Below, piece by piece: positions 49,181-61,702 of a stretch of DNA of 64,000 bases; the first letter of the stretch is position 1; the number at the start of each line of letters is the position of its first letter. The notes below the pieces were generated by a model. That model was not told the DNA's origin and ran no database searches. It saw only the letters and a program-made list of their open reading frames with translations. The DNA is from Azospirillum sp. TSA2s (GTDB lineage Bacteria; Pseudomonadota; Alphaproteobacteria; Azospirillales; Azospirillaceae). Where the stretch lies: assembly GCF_004923315.1 (NCBI RefSeq), contig NZ_CP039650.1:1067501-1131500 (forward strand), read 5' to 3'. Both the position numbers and the translations under genes were made by a program.

Positions 49181-49683
49181 CCAGCGCGGTCGACATCACT
49201 GTTTCACGTGAAGCCGGCGATTGGGCGGAGGATGCCGAGTGGCTGGCGGAGCGCGCGGCGCTCGCCGCCTTGGGTGCGGCCTATGACGACGAGGAAGGCC
49301 CGGCCGAGCTGTCGGTCGTGCTGGCAGACGACGAGCTGGTCCACAGGCTGAACCGCGAGTATCGCGGCAAGGACAAGCCGACCAACGTCCTGTCCTTCGC
49401 CCTGACCGAGGCCGAGGAGCCGGAGGCGCAAGACGGCGTGCCGGTCATGCTGGGCGACGTCATCCTCGCCTATGAAACGGTCGCCCGCGAGGCGTCCGAA
49501 CAGGGGAAAAGCTTCAAAGACCACATGACTCACCTTGTGATGCATGGTGTTCTGCATCTGCTGGGTTATGATCACGAGACGGACGACGAGGCCGAGGAGA
49601 TGGAGGCGCTGGAAACCCGGCTGCTTGCCACGCTCGGAATCGCCGATCCTTACGCCGCCAACCACCAACCGCCGGACCGATGA
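49177..49683 (+). CDS. ybeY: Endoribonuclease YbeY
   Basis: YbeY is a zinc enzyme needed for 16S rRNA 3' end maturation and ribosome quality control. The 168-residue protein carries the zinc motif HGVLHLLGYDH with three His residues and the conserved Arg region LNREYRGKDKPTNVLSF. It overlaps phoH and corC by four bases each, so the group is translationally coupled. Confidence 0.96.
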   Translation: MTSAVDITVSREAGDWAEDAEWLAERAALAALGAAYDDEEGPAELSVVLADDELVHRLNREYRGKDKPTNVLSFALTEAEEPEAQDGVPVMLGDVILAYETVAREASEQGKSFKDHMTHLVMHGVLHLLGYDHETDDEAEEMEALETRLLATLGIADPYAANHQPPDR

Positions 49684-50636
49684 GCGAGATATCCGACAGT
49701 CGCACGCCCCGTGATGACCACGGGGCCGAAGACCATTCCCTGGGCCACCTGTTCAAGGGGTGGCTCCGCACCGTCTGGGGCGGCCGCGAGGACAATTCCC
49801 TGCGCGGCACGATCGAAGAGCTGATCTCCGGCCTGGACGATGCCGCGAGCGAGGACGGCGAGGATTCGCTGGGCGCCGGCGAGCGGGCGCTGCTGACCAA
49901 CATCCTGAAGCTGCGCGACCGCACCGTCGCCGACGTCATGGTGCCGCGGGCCGACATCATCTCCGTCGACATCGACACCCCCTTCCCTGCCCTGGTCCAG
50001 CGCGTCGCCGAGGAGGGCCATTCCCGCCTGCCGGTGTTCCGCGAGACGCTGGACGACGTGGTCGGCATCATCCACATCAAGGACGTGCTGACCCTGCTGG
50101 CGAAGCAGGCCGCCTCGCCCGAGGGCCTGCGCCAGAAGCCGGACCTGACCGGCATCATCCGCGAGGCGAAGATCGTCGCCCCCTCCATGCATGTGCTCGA
50201 CCTGCTGGTGCAGATGCGCCAGACCCGACAGCACATGGCCCTGGTGGTGGACGAGTTCGGCGGCATCGACGGCCTCGTCACCATCGAGGATCTGGTGGAG
50301 GAGATCGTCGGCGAGATCGAGGACGAGCATGACGAGACCGCGGCGCCGCGGCTGGTCGAGCGTCCCGACGGCAGCCTGATCGCCGACGCCCGCCTGCCCA
50401 TCGAGGATTTCGAGCATCGTGTCGGCCCGGTCCTGTCCGAGGAGGAGCGCGAGGACATCGACACGTTGGGCGGTCTGGTCGTTTCCATCGCCGGCCGCGT
50501 GCCGGGGCTGGGCGAGCGGCTGATCCATCCCTCAGGCCTGGAGTTCGAGATCGTCGACGCCGACTCCCGCCGCCTGAAGCGCCTGCGCGTCCACAACGTC
50601 CCGGCCAACAGTTCGGAGCTGGCGGAGACGGCGTAA
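49680..50636 (+). CDS. corC: CorC/HlyC-type CBS-domain protein
   Basis: The 318-residue protein has two CBS domains (VADVMVPRADIISVDIDTPF and VDEFGGIDGLVTIEDLVEEIVG in parts) and a C-terminal CorC_HlyC transporter-associated domain (DTLGGLVVSIAGRVPG). No membrane domain (DUF21) is present, as in CorC proper, which affects cobalt and magnesium efflux in enterics. It follows ybeY with a four-base overlap and precedes lnt, the standard order. Confidence 0.93.
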   Translation: MSEISDSRTPRDDHGAEDHSLGHLFKGWLRTVWGGREDNSLRGTIEELISGLDDAASEDGEDSLGAGERALLTNILKLRDRTVADVMVPRADIISVDIDTPFPALVQRVAEEGHSRLPVFRETLDDVVGIIHIKDVLTLLAKQAASPEGLRQKPDLTGIIREAKIVAPSMHVLDLLVQMRQTRQHMALVVDEFGGIDGLVTIEDLVEEIVGEIEDEHDETAAPRLVERPDGSLIADARLPIEDFEHRVGPVLSEEEREDIDTLGGLVVSIAGRVPGLGERLIHPSGLEFEIVDADSRRLKRLRVHNVPANSSELAETA

Positions 50637-50770
50637 GGATTGGGGTGGGGGTCTGACGCCTCCCCCACCCCGACAACACAGCTCCGCCCACAACAGCCTT
50701 GGCGCCCCTGTCCGGCCGCATTACCTATGGCGCCGCCCGCCATTCCTTGCCGCTGCCGGAGTTTCCCGTC

Positions 50771-52384
50771 TTGACCGTCACCGATGCGCTGCCCGTCCCC
50801 GCCCGGCTGGGCCGTGTTTCCGCGCGGCTGGCCGCGCTGACCGGCTGGCGCCGGCTGGCTGCCGCGGCCTTGCTGGGTGGGCTCGCCACGCTGGCGGTTC
50901 CGCCGGCCGACCTGATACCGGTGCTGCTGGTCGCCTTTCCCGGCCTGATCTGGCTGCTGGACGGGGTGGAGACGAAGAAGGGCGCCTTCGCCCTCGGCTG
51001 GTTCTTCGGCTTCGGCCATCACCTGCTGGGACTCTATTGGATCAGCGCCGCCCTGTTCACCGATATCGAGCGCTTCTGGTGGGCCCTGCCGCTGTCGGCC
51101 GTCGGTCTGCCGATCCTGCTGGCGATGTTCAGCGGCGGCGCCACCCTGACTTTCCACATGCTGCGCCGGCGCGGCTTCGGCATCGGGCTGGGCCGACCAC
51201 TGCTGTTCGCCGCCTGCTGGTGCCTGTGGGAATGGCTGCGCGGCCACGTCTTCACCGGCTTTCCCTGGAACCTGATCGGCTATGGCTGGGTCGGGGTGCT
51301 GCCGGTGCTGCAGACCGTCTCGCTGGTCGGCATCTATGGGCTGACGCTGGTGACGGTGCTGGTCGCCTCTCTGCCCGCCGCCCTGCCCGACCGCGACACC
51401 ACGCCACGCCGCGCCTGGGCCGGCGTTGCCGCCGGGTTGGCGCTGCTGGCGGTGCTGGGCGGCTGGGGTGCCTGGAGGCTGGCCGGCGCGGTGGACAAGC
51501 CGGTGCCGGGCGTCCGTCTCCGGCTGGTCCAGGCGGCGATCGACCAGCGGCTGAAATGGGCGCCGGCCGAGCGGGTGCAGAATTTCCAGAACCATCTCGC
51601 CCTGTCCGCCGCCCCGCCGGCCGATCCGTCGGCCCCGCCGCCCAACGTCATCATCTGGCCGGAAACCGCCGTCCCCTTCTTCGTCGAGGAGGATGCGCGG
51701 GTGCGCCAGGCGATGGCCTCCGTCATCCCGCCGGGCGGTCTGCTGATCACCGGGGCGCCGCGCACGACGGTCGGTGCGGACGGCGAGCGTCGTTATTTCA
51801 ACGGCATGGTGGCGGTGGACGGCAGCGGTGCGGCGGTCGCCGACTACGACAAGTTCCACCTCGTGCCCTTCGGCGAGTACATGCCGCTGCGGCAATGGCT
51901 GCCCGTCGGTGCCATCGCCGGCAACGGGGCGGAGTTCTCGGCCGGCCCCGGTCCGCGCACCTTGGACCTGGAAGGTCGTGTGGCCGGCCTGCCCTCCTTC
52001 AGCCCGCTGATCTGCTATGAGAGCATCTTCCCCGGCGCCGTGGTCGACACCGCGGACCGGCCGCACTGGCTGCTCAACTTGACCAACGACGCCTGGTACG
52101 GCCGCACCGCCGGTCCGCACCAGCATTTTGCGATCAATCAGGTCCGTGCCGTGGAGGAAGGACTGCCGCTCGTGCGGGTGGCGAATACGGGAATATCCGG
52201 GGTGGTGGACTCCTACGGTCGTGTGCAACAATTGCTCGGTCTGGGTGAGCGGGGCTTCATCGATACCACGTTGCCGGAAGCGCCTGACGGCGTCACAGCC
52301 TATGCCCGTATGGGAGACTGGATTTTCGGCATAGTGCTTCTAGGCTGTTTTCTGACGGTTCTGGCCTCGCGATATCACCGGTGA
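50771..52384 (+). CDS. lnt: Apolipoprotein N-acyltransferase
   Basis: Lnt adds the third acyl chain to lipoproteins in the inner membrane. The 537-residue chain has several N-terminal membrane helices, then a nitrilase-like domain with Glu 298 (WPETAVPFF), Lys 361 (YDKFHLVPFGEY) and Cys 415 (SPLICYESIFPG) as the catalytic triad, and a final helix. The start is TTG 50771 with GGAG about ten bases before; a frame from 50699 is less likely. It serves lipoproteins such as the one at 11-12 kb. Confidence 0.96.
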   Translation: MTVTDALPVPARLGRVSARLAALTGWRRLAAAALLGGLATLAVPPADLIPVLLVAFPGLIWLLDGVETKKGAFALGWFFGFGHHLLGLYWISAALFTDIERFWWALPLSAVGLPILLAMFSGGATLTFHMLRRRGFGIGLGRPLLFAACWCLWEWLRGHVFTGFPWNLIGYGWVGVLPVLQTVSLVGIYGLTLVTVLVASLPAALPDRDTTPRRAWAGVAAGLALLAVLGGWGAWRLAGAVDKPVPGVRLRLVQAAIDQRLKWAPAERVQNFQNHLALSAAPPADPSAPPPNVIIWPETAVPFFVEEDARVRQAMASVIPPGGLLITGAPRTTVGADGERRYFNGMVAVDGSGAAVADYDKFHLVPFGEYMPLRQWLPVGAIAGNGAEFSAGPGPRTLDLEGRVAGLPSFSPLICYESIFPGAVVDTADRPHWLLNLTNDAWYGRTAGPHQHFAINQVRAVEEGLPLVRVANTGISGVVDSYGRVQQLLGLGERGFIDTTLPEAPDGVTAYARMGDWIFGIVLLGCFLTVLASRYHR

Positions 52385-52454
52385 CGCAGCATTACGGGCA
52401 ATACGCCCGCCACAGGCAGAACAATTTCGTGTAACCGGCTTGACCGGAGCGGGC

Positions 52455-52501
52455 TTGACTGCATACGTGGATATGTCGTAACTAGGTTGCACAACCGTTA
52501 C
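52455..52501 (+). promoter_or_regulatory. Promoter with nested dyad before the XRE gene
   Basis: TTGACT (52455-52460) and TAACTA (52479-52484) form a promoter with 18-base spacing. Two nested inverted repeats start inside the -10: GTAAC (52478-52482) pairs with GTTAC (52497-52501), and GGTTG (52485-52489) with CAACC (52492-52496) around CA. A bound regulator would block transcription, and the adjacent XRE gene is the natural candidate. Confidence 0.6.
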
Positions 52502-52514
52502 AGGGATAAACGAG

Positions 52515-53009
52515 ATGCAGACTGAAACTGGGGCGCCGCGCGGGCGCCGTGCGGGTGCCGGCCGTCCGAAGACCGGAAAGCCGAATCCCATCGATGTCCA
52601 TGTCGGATCCCGCGTCCGTCTTCGCCGCACGCTTCTCGGCATGAGCCAGGAGAAACTCGGCGAGGCGATCGGCCTGACCTTCCAGCAGGTGCAGAAGTAC
52701 GAGCGCGGCGCCAACCGCATCGGCGCGTCGCGTCTGTTCGATCTCAGCCGCGTCCTGGATGTGCCGGTCTCCTTCTTCTTCGACGACATGCCGGCCGAAG
52801 CGGCTGCCGCCCGCGTCGACGACGAGGACGAGTCCGGTGCGACCGAAGAGCGCTCCGCCAGCACCTACGAACCCGATCCGATGGCCAAGCGCGAGACGCT
52901 GGAACTGGTCCGCGCCTACTACAAGATCAGCGATCCGTCGGTGCGCAAGCGCCTGTTCGAACTGACCAAGGCCGTGGCCAGCGCCGCCGTTGCGGAAGCC
53001 GCCGAGTAA
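52515..53009 (+). CDS. XRE-family helix-turn-helix regulator
   Basis: The 164-residue protein has an XRE HTH (VGSRVRLRRTLLGMSQEKLG, then LTFQQVQKYERGANRIGASRL in parts) after a basic Gly/Arg-rich start, and an acidic linker before a C-terminal helix (LVRAYYKISDPSVRKRLFEL). This form between lnt and metK is conserved in alphaproteobacteria, in some of which it affects stress or cell-cycle genes. Its promoter carries a dyad that it may bind. Its targets are not known here. Confidence 0.9.
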   Translation: MQTETGAPRGRRAGAGRPKTGKPNPIDVHVGSRVRLRRTLLGMSQEKLGEAIGLTFQQVQKYERGANRIGASRLFDLSRVLDVPVSFFFDDMPAEAAAARVDDEDESGATEERSASTYEPDPMAKRETLELVRAYYKISDPSVRKRLFELTKAVASAAVAEAAE

Positions 53010-53260
53010 CGTCGTCAAGTACCTCCTGCCGGTTGCCACACGGCATGTGATACTCACCGAACGGGGATGGCACGGGCTCGACCGTGCTCCCCCTTCGTGC
53101 GGCGCCTGCGGTAATCGGTCCGGGGCCCTACCGCCGGTAGATTTCTTGACCCCGGCTGAATTCCTTGTCACAACCCGTTTTGGATCGGTGTCTGCGGCCG
53201 CTGTACCGGTCTGCCGTTTCGGCTCATGAAATAGCGTGCCGCCGAATGCCGAGGTTTCCC

Positions 53261-54430
<1,170 letters not shown>

Positions 54431-54473
54431 AAGCGCGTTCGCACCATAGGACCCGCCGCAAGGCGGATGGACG

Positions 54474-54505
54474 GCAGGGGCTGGCAACGGCCCCTGCTTT
54501 CTTTT
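54474..54505 (+). terminator. Rho-independent terminator of metK
   Basis: GCAGGGGC (54474-54481) pairs with GCCCCTGC (54490-54497) around TGGCAACG, followed by TTTCTTTT. trmB starts 36 bases further on. Confidence 0.85.
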
Positions 54506-54540
54506 GAGGCCCATCCCTTTTCCCGATACAGCGTTCCGAC

Positions 54541-55263
54541 ATGACCGACGACAGCACCTCCGGCCCCCTCGCCGAAAGCTCCAACCGCCTGTTCGGGCGC
54601 CGCAAGGGCCGGCCGTTGCGCAAGCGCCGGACGGAACTGATCGACGTTCTGCTGCCGCAGCTCCAGATCACGCTGCCGCAGCCCGGCGACAGGCTGAACC
54701 CCGCCGGCCTGTTCGACAGCCCGAAACGGGAGGTCTGGCTGGAGGTCGGGTTCGGCATGGGCCATCACCTCGCCTGGCAGGCCGGGCACCATCCGGATGT
54801 CGGCTTCATCGGCGCGGAACCCTTCCTCAACGGCATCGCCGGCCTGCTGGGCATGGTCGATGACGACGATCTGCGGAATGTACGCATCCAGCCCGACGAC
54901 GCCCGGCCGCTGCTGGACGCCCTGCCCGACGCCTCCATCGGCCGCGCCTTCGTGCTGTTCGCCGACCCCTGGCCGAAGAAGCGCCACGCCGACCGCCGCT
55001 TCATCGGGCCGGAGAACCTGCCGCGGCTCGCCCGCGTGCTGAAGGACGGCGCAGAGCTGCGTCTGGCCAGCGACGACATGGGTCTGGTGCGCTGGATGCT
55101 TGAACACACGGTCAATCATCCCGATTTCGAGTGGACGGCGCGCCGCCCGTCGGACTGGCGCATCCGCCCCGACGACTGGCCCGCCACCCGCTATGAGGAA
55201 AAGGCCATCGCCGCCGGCCGCAAGCCGGTCTTCATGCGGTTCGTCCGCCGCCCGCGGGGCTGA
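54541..55263 (+). CDS. trmB: tRNA (guanine-46-N7)-methyltransferase TrmB
   Basis: TrmB makes m7G46 in the variable loop of tRNAs. The 240-residue protein has the SAM-binding VWLEVGFGMGHHLAWQA, FIGAEPFLNGIAGL, and the signature ADPWPKKRHADRRFI. An Arg/Lys-rich leader binds RNA. The ATG at 54541 follows the metK terminator, so some read-through or a weak promoter must serve it. Confidence 0.96.
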   Translation: MTDDSTSGPLAESSNRLFGRRKGRPLRKRRTELIDVLLPQLQITLPQPGDRLNPAGLFDSPKREVWLEVGFGMGHHLAWQAGHHPDVGFIGAEPFLNGIAGLLGMVDDDDLRNVRIQPDDARPLLDALPDASIGRAFVLFADPWPKKRHADRRFIGPENLPRLARVLKDGAELRLASDDMGLVRWMLEHTVNHPDFEWTARRPSDWRIRPDDWPATRYEEKAIAAGRKPVFMRFVRRPRG

Positions 55264-55320
55264 CGCATACCCGTTCCGCTTGAGATTCCGGCCGAGCACG
55301 GCGATCGGACCGGAAAAGGC

Positions 55321-55348
55321 TTGCGGCATCGGACGGAATGACTATATT
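55321..55348 (+). promoter_or_regulatory. Promoter of the rimP-nusA operon
   Basis: TTGCGG (55321-55326) and TATATT (55343-55348) are 16 bases apart. TATATT is a near-perfect -10. Start of transcription is expected near 55355, giving a leader of about 170 bases before rimP. Confidence 0.6.
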
Positions 55349-55375
55349 CACCGCTGAGAACCCATACGGATCGGC

Positions 55376-55436
55376 GGCCCGGGCAACCGGGCCGGCGAGA
55401 CGCTTTGCGGGTGGGCTTTTGCCCACTTATTTTTTT
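55376..55436 (+). promoter_or_regulatory. Attenuator-like leader of the rimP-nusA operon
   Basis: Two stem-loops lie in the leader. The first is GGCCCGG-GCAA-CCGGGCC (55376-55393), with a GNRA tetraloop. The second is GTGGGC-TTTT-GCCCAC (55411-55426), followed by TTATTTTTTT (55427-55436), a full intrinsic terminator upstream of rimP. This fits attenuation of the nusA operon, perhaps by NusA itself as in enterics, although the mechanism is inference. Confidence 0.75.
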
Positions 55437-55526
55437 ATGAGCGTGTGGAAGCACGCGCTTGTTGAACCTTCTGTTGTGGAAACCTCGTCCGGTTCGATCC
55501 CGGCCGCAGGCTTTGGGTTGGGTGGA

Positions 55527-56027
55527 ATGGACGCTACAGGTCGCATCGAACAGATCATCACGCCGTCGGTCGAAGCCATGGGCTATGAGGTCGTGCGCGT
55601 ACAGATCTCCGGCGGCCAGCGGGCGATCCTCCAGATCATGGCGGAGCGCGCCGACGGCGCGCCCATGACCGTCGAGGATTGTGCCGACATCAGCCGTTCC
55701 GTTTCGGCCCTGCTGGACGTGGAAGACCCGATCCGCGAGGCTTACACGCTGGAAGTCAGCTCGCCCGGCATCGACCGGCCGCTGACCCGGCTCAAGGATT
55801 TCGAGCGCTTCGCCGGCTTCGAAGCCCGGCTGGAAAGCCGCATGGCCATCGACGGCCGCAAGCGCTTCAAAGGCATGCTGAAGGGCGTCGAGGACGGCCT
55901 CGTGTGCATCGACACCGAACAGGGAGCCGCCCGGCTGGAGTTCGACAATATCCTGCGCGCCAAGCTGGTGCTGACGGACGAGCTGATCCGCGCCAGCCAG
56001 GAGCAGCAGGAGGGCCTGCAGAACTGA
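55527..56027 (+). CDS. rimP: Ribosome maturation factor RimP
   Basis: RimP is needed for 30S assembly. The 166-residue protein has RIEQIITPSVEAMGYEVVRV at its start, DCADISRSVSALLDVEDPI, and YTLEVSSPGIDRPLTRLKDF, all typical. ATG 55527 gives the family length; an ATG at 55437 right after the terminator would add 30 unrelated residues. The ribosome site (GGGTGG) is weak. It leads the nusA operon. Confidence 0.95.
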   Translation: MDATGRIEQIITPSVEAMGYEVVRVQISGGQRAILQIMAERADGAPMTVEDCADISRSVSALLDVEDPIREAYTLEVSSPGIDRPLTRLKDFERFAGFEARLESRMAIDGRKRFKGMLKGVEDGLVCIDTEQGAARLEFDNILRAKLVLTDELIRASQEQQEGLQN

Positions 56028-56152
56028 CGGACCCGTCCATCAGGACGCGCCATCGGACTGCTTGGCCTGGATTGCCTGCCCCCACCCCGCCGACCCGACC
56101 GGACATCACGCAAGACCGGCATCACACAAGACCGACTCAGGAAGTGTAACGG

Positions 56153-57712
56153 ATGGAACTGCTGCAAGTCGCTGACGCGGTCGCCCGCGAAAAGAACATC
56201 GACCGGGACGAAGTCCTGGAGGCGATGGAGCAGGCGATTCAGAAGGCCGGCCGCTCCAAGTACGGCCACGAGCACGACATCCGCGCCCGCATCGATCGCA
56301 AGACCGGCGACATCCATCTGACCCGTCACCTGGAGGTGGTCGAGGCGGTGGAGAACGAGGCGACGCAGGTCACCCTGCCCTACGCCCAGCGCCGCAAGCC
56401 CGGCGCCAAGATCGGCGACTTCCTGGTGGACCCGCTGCCGCCGATCGATTTCGGCCGCATCGCCGCCCAGACCGCCAAGCAGGTGATCGTGCAGAAGGTG
56501 CGCGACGCCGAGCGCAAGCGCCAGTTCAACGAGTACAAGGACCGCAACGGCGAGATCGTCAACGGTCTGGTCAAGCGCGTCGAATACGGCAACGTCACCG
56601 TCGACCTGGGCCGCGCCGAAGCGATCCTGCGCCGCGACGAACTGTTGCCGCGCGAGCATTTCAAGAACGGCGACCGCGTCCGCGCCTATATCTTCGACGT
56701 CCGCGAGGAACCGCGCGGCCCGCAGATCTTCCTGTCGCGCACGCATCCCATGTTCATGGCGAAGCTGTTCGCCCAGGAAGTGCCGGAGATCTACGACGGC
56801 ATCATCGAGATCCGGGCGGTCGCCCGTGATCCGGGGTCGCGCGCCAAGATCGCCGTGCACAGCAACGACAGCTCCATCGACCCGGTCGGCGCCTGCGTCG
56901 GCATGCGCGGCAGCCGCGTCCAGGCGGTCGTCGGCGAGTTGCAGGGCGAGAAGATCGACATCATCCCGTGGTCGGGCGAGGCGGCGACCTTCGTCGTCAA
57001 CGCGCTCGCCCCGGCCGAGGTCGCCAAGGTCGTGCTCGACGACGACAACCGCCGCATCGAGGTGGTGGTGCCCGACGACCAGCTGTCGCTGGCCATCGGC
57101 CGCCGCGGCCAGAATGTGCGCCTCGCCTCGATGCTGACCGGCTGGGACATCGACATCCTGACCGAACAGGAAGAGTCGGAGCGCCGGTCGGAGGAAATCC
57201 ACAACCGCTCCGCCCTGTTCATGCAGGCCCTGGACGTTGACGACGTGATTGCCCACCTTCTGGTCGCCGAAGGCTTCACCTCCGTCGAGGAGATCGCCTT
57301 CGTCGAGACCGAGGAACTGGCCGAGATCGAAGGCTTCGACGAGTCGGTCGCCGACGAGCTGAAGCAGCGCGCCCTCGCCTTCCTGGAAGTGCAGGACGAG
57401 CAGGCCAACGAGCGTCGCCTGGAACTGGGCGTCGAGGACATCGTCGCCGAGCTGACCGGCTTCACCGCCACGCAGCTGGTGAAGCTGGGCGAGAACGGCG
57501 TGAAGACGCTGGACGACCTGGCCGATCTGGCCGGCGACGAGCTGGTCGAGATCCTGAGCAAGGACGGCGCCAAGGACGCTCCCACCGAAGAGGAAGCGAA
57601 CGCGATCATCATGGCCGCGCGCGCCCACTGGTTCGAGGGTGAGGAACAGGACGGCGCCGCCACGGCCCCTGCGGCAGATGGCAGCGCCGGTGGTCAGGGC
57701 GCGCAGGCCTGA
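56153..57712 (+). CDS. nusA: Transcription termination/antitermination factor NusA
   Basis: NusA binds RNA polymerase and RNA and sets pausing, termination and antitermination. The 519-residue chain has the N-terminal polymerase-binding domain (MELLQVADAVAREKNIDRDE), S1 domain (about 135-200), two KH domains (GACVGMRGSRVQAVVGEL, LSLAIGRRGQNVRLASML) and two C-terminal acidic repeats (VEEIAFVETEELAEIEGFDE and further). It is the second gene of the operon, 125 bases after rimP. Confidence 0.97.
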   Translation: MELLQVADAVAREKNIDRDEVLEAMEQAIQKAGRSKYGHEHDIRARIDRKTGDIHLTRHLEVVEAVENEATQVTLPYAQRRKPGAKIGDFLVDPLPPIDFGRIAAQTAKQVIVQKVRDAERKRQFNEYKDRNGEIVNGLVKRVEYGNVTVDLGRAEAILRRDELLPREHFKNGDRVRAYIFDVREEPRGPQIFLSRTHPMFMAKLFAQEVPEIYDGIIEIRAVARDPGSRAKIAVHSNDSSIDPVGACVGMRGSRVQAVVGELQGEKIDIIPWSGEAATFVVNALAPAEVAKVVLDDDNRRIEVVVPDDQLSLAIGRRGQNVRLASMLTGWDIDILTEQEESERRSEEIHNRSALFMQALDVDDVIAHLLVAEGFTSVEEIAFVETEELAEIEGFDESVADELKQRALAFLEVQDEQANERRLELGVEDIVAELTGFTATQLVKLGENGVKTLDDLADLAGDELVEILSKDGAKDAPTEEEANAIIMAARAHWFEGEEQDGAATAPAADGSAGGQGAQA

Positions 57713-57786
57713 CCGGCAGCAATGCCGGTTGGAACTGCGCCCGACAGGAACGATTATTCGGGACCGCGCGAGCGGATGACGATCGG

Positions 57787-58587
57787 ATGACCGAACGGAA
57801 CGACGAACGGACACCGACCGCCGCCGCGGATGCGGTGCCGGATCAGGAATTGGCACCGGATGACGGTGCCGGGACGGACCGCCTGCCGGCCGACGACGAG
57901 AAGGGGCCTCTGCGCCGCTGCATCGCGTCGGGTACGGTCGGGCCGAAAGAGGGCATGATCCGCTTCGTGATCGGCCCCGACGGCGAGGTGGTGCCGGACC
58001 TGGAGGAAAATCTGCCCGGCCGCGGCCTTTGGGTCACGGCCGACAGGGATGCCCTGGCGAAAGCCATGGGGAAATCCGTTTTTGCCAAGGCGGCCCGCCG
58101 GGCGGTGAAAGTACCGCCCGATCTGGCCGAAAGGCTGGAACGGCTGCTGGAACGGCGTTGTCTGCATGCGTTGGGCCTTGCCCGCCGTGCCGGCCACGTC
58201 CTGGCGGGATACGAGAAGGTGCGCGAGGCGTTGAGGGCCAACCAGGTCGGCCGTGCGGGTCCCCCGCCGGCCCTGCTGGTCGAAGCCGCGGACGGCTCGC
58301 TCGACCAACGCGGCAAGGTGACGGCGCTCGCGCCGTCGCTGCCGGTGATCGATCTGTTCGAGTCCTCGGCCTTGGCCGCGGCGCTGGGACGCGATCATGC
58401 GGTGCATGCCGTGGTGGCGCGAGGCAGGCTGGCCGCTGGGCTGGTCCGCGAAGCGGCACGCCTGAGGGGGCTGAAAGGTCCCCGGGGGCACCTGGACCTG
58501 AAAGGTCCCCAAGGGGACCGGGATGCGCACCAGGATTCTGATAAGGGCTTGGGAGTCGGCGATACGGCCGGCCGGCCTGCGATGTAA
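57787..58587 (+). CDS. YlxR (DUF448) and L7Ae-like fused RNA-binding protein
   Basis: The N-terminal half has the YlxR domain (RRCIASGTVGPKEGMIRFVIG, LPGRGLWVTADRDALAKAM), and the C-terminal half a L7Ae/L30e-like domain (HALGLARRAGHVLAGYEKVREAL in parts). The usual position between nusA and infB supports a role in RNA handling during translation. The tail has a 9-residue repeat (LKGPRGHLD, LKGPQGDRD) from a 27 bp tandem unit. The start ATG 57787 lies 74 bases after nusA. Confidence 0.88.
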   Translation: MTERNDERTPTAAADAVPDQELAPDDGAGTDRLPADDEKGPLRRCIASGTVGPKEGMIRFVIGPDGEVVPDLEENLPGRGLWVTADRDALAKAMGKSVFAKAARRAVKVPPDLAERLERLLERRCLHALGLARRAGHVLAGYEKVREALRANQVGRAGPPPALLVEAADGSLDQRGKVTALAPSLPVIDLFESSALAAALGRDHAVHAVVARGRLAAGLVREAARLRGLKGPRGHLDLKGPQGDRDAHQDSDKGLGVGDTAGRPAM

Positions 58588-58608
58588 CGTCTGACCATTC
58601 GGGAACCG

Positions 58609-61464
<2,856 letters not shown>

Positions 61465-61475
61465 GACCGACGATC

Positions 61476-61517
61476 CGCCCGGCCCCTTCCGGTGTTTTCA
61501 CCGGAGCGGGCCGGGCG
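61476..61517 (+). terminator. Large two-tier hairpin after infB
   Basis: CGCCCGGCCC (61476-61485) pairs with GGGCCGGGCG (61508-61517), and inside it TCCGGTG (61488-61494) pairs with CACCGGA (61499-61505) around TTTT. A T tract is missing, so it may mark RNA processing or partial termination rather than full termination before rbfA. Confidence 0.6.
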
Positions 61518-61702
61518 ACCTTCTTCGCTTTGAAGGGCGCGGGATCAGTCCTGCGCCCTGTTCCTATATTGGGGTGATCGCCAACGCCCTGCTTCCGCCC
61601 GGCGGAGATGGCTGGGGTGGGAAACTGACGACGCCCATATGTGTGTGATCGGCCGGTGAGCTGAAGCAGCCCGGCAAGAGACATCGACGAAAGACACGTA
61701 CC

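Noticed and set aside
53010..53260. A SAM-sensing riboswitch before metK
   Set aside because: I looked for SAM-II, SAM-V and SAM/SAH cores and found none that I could support.
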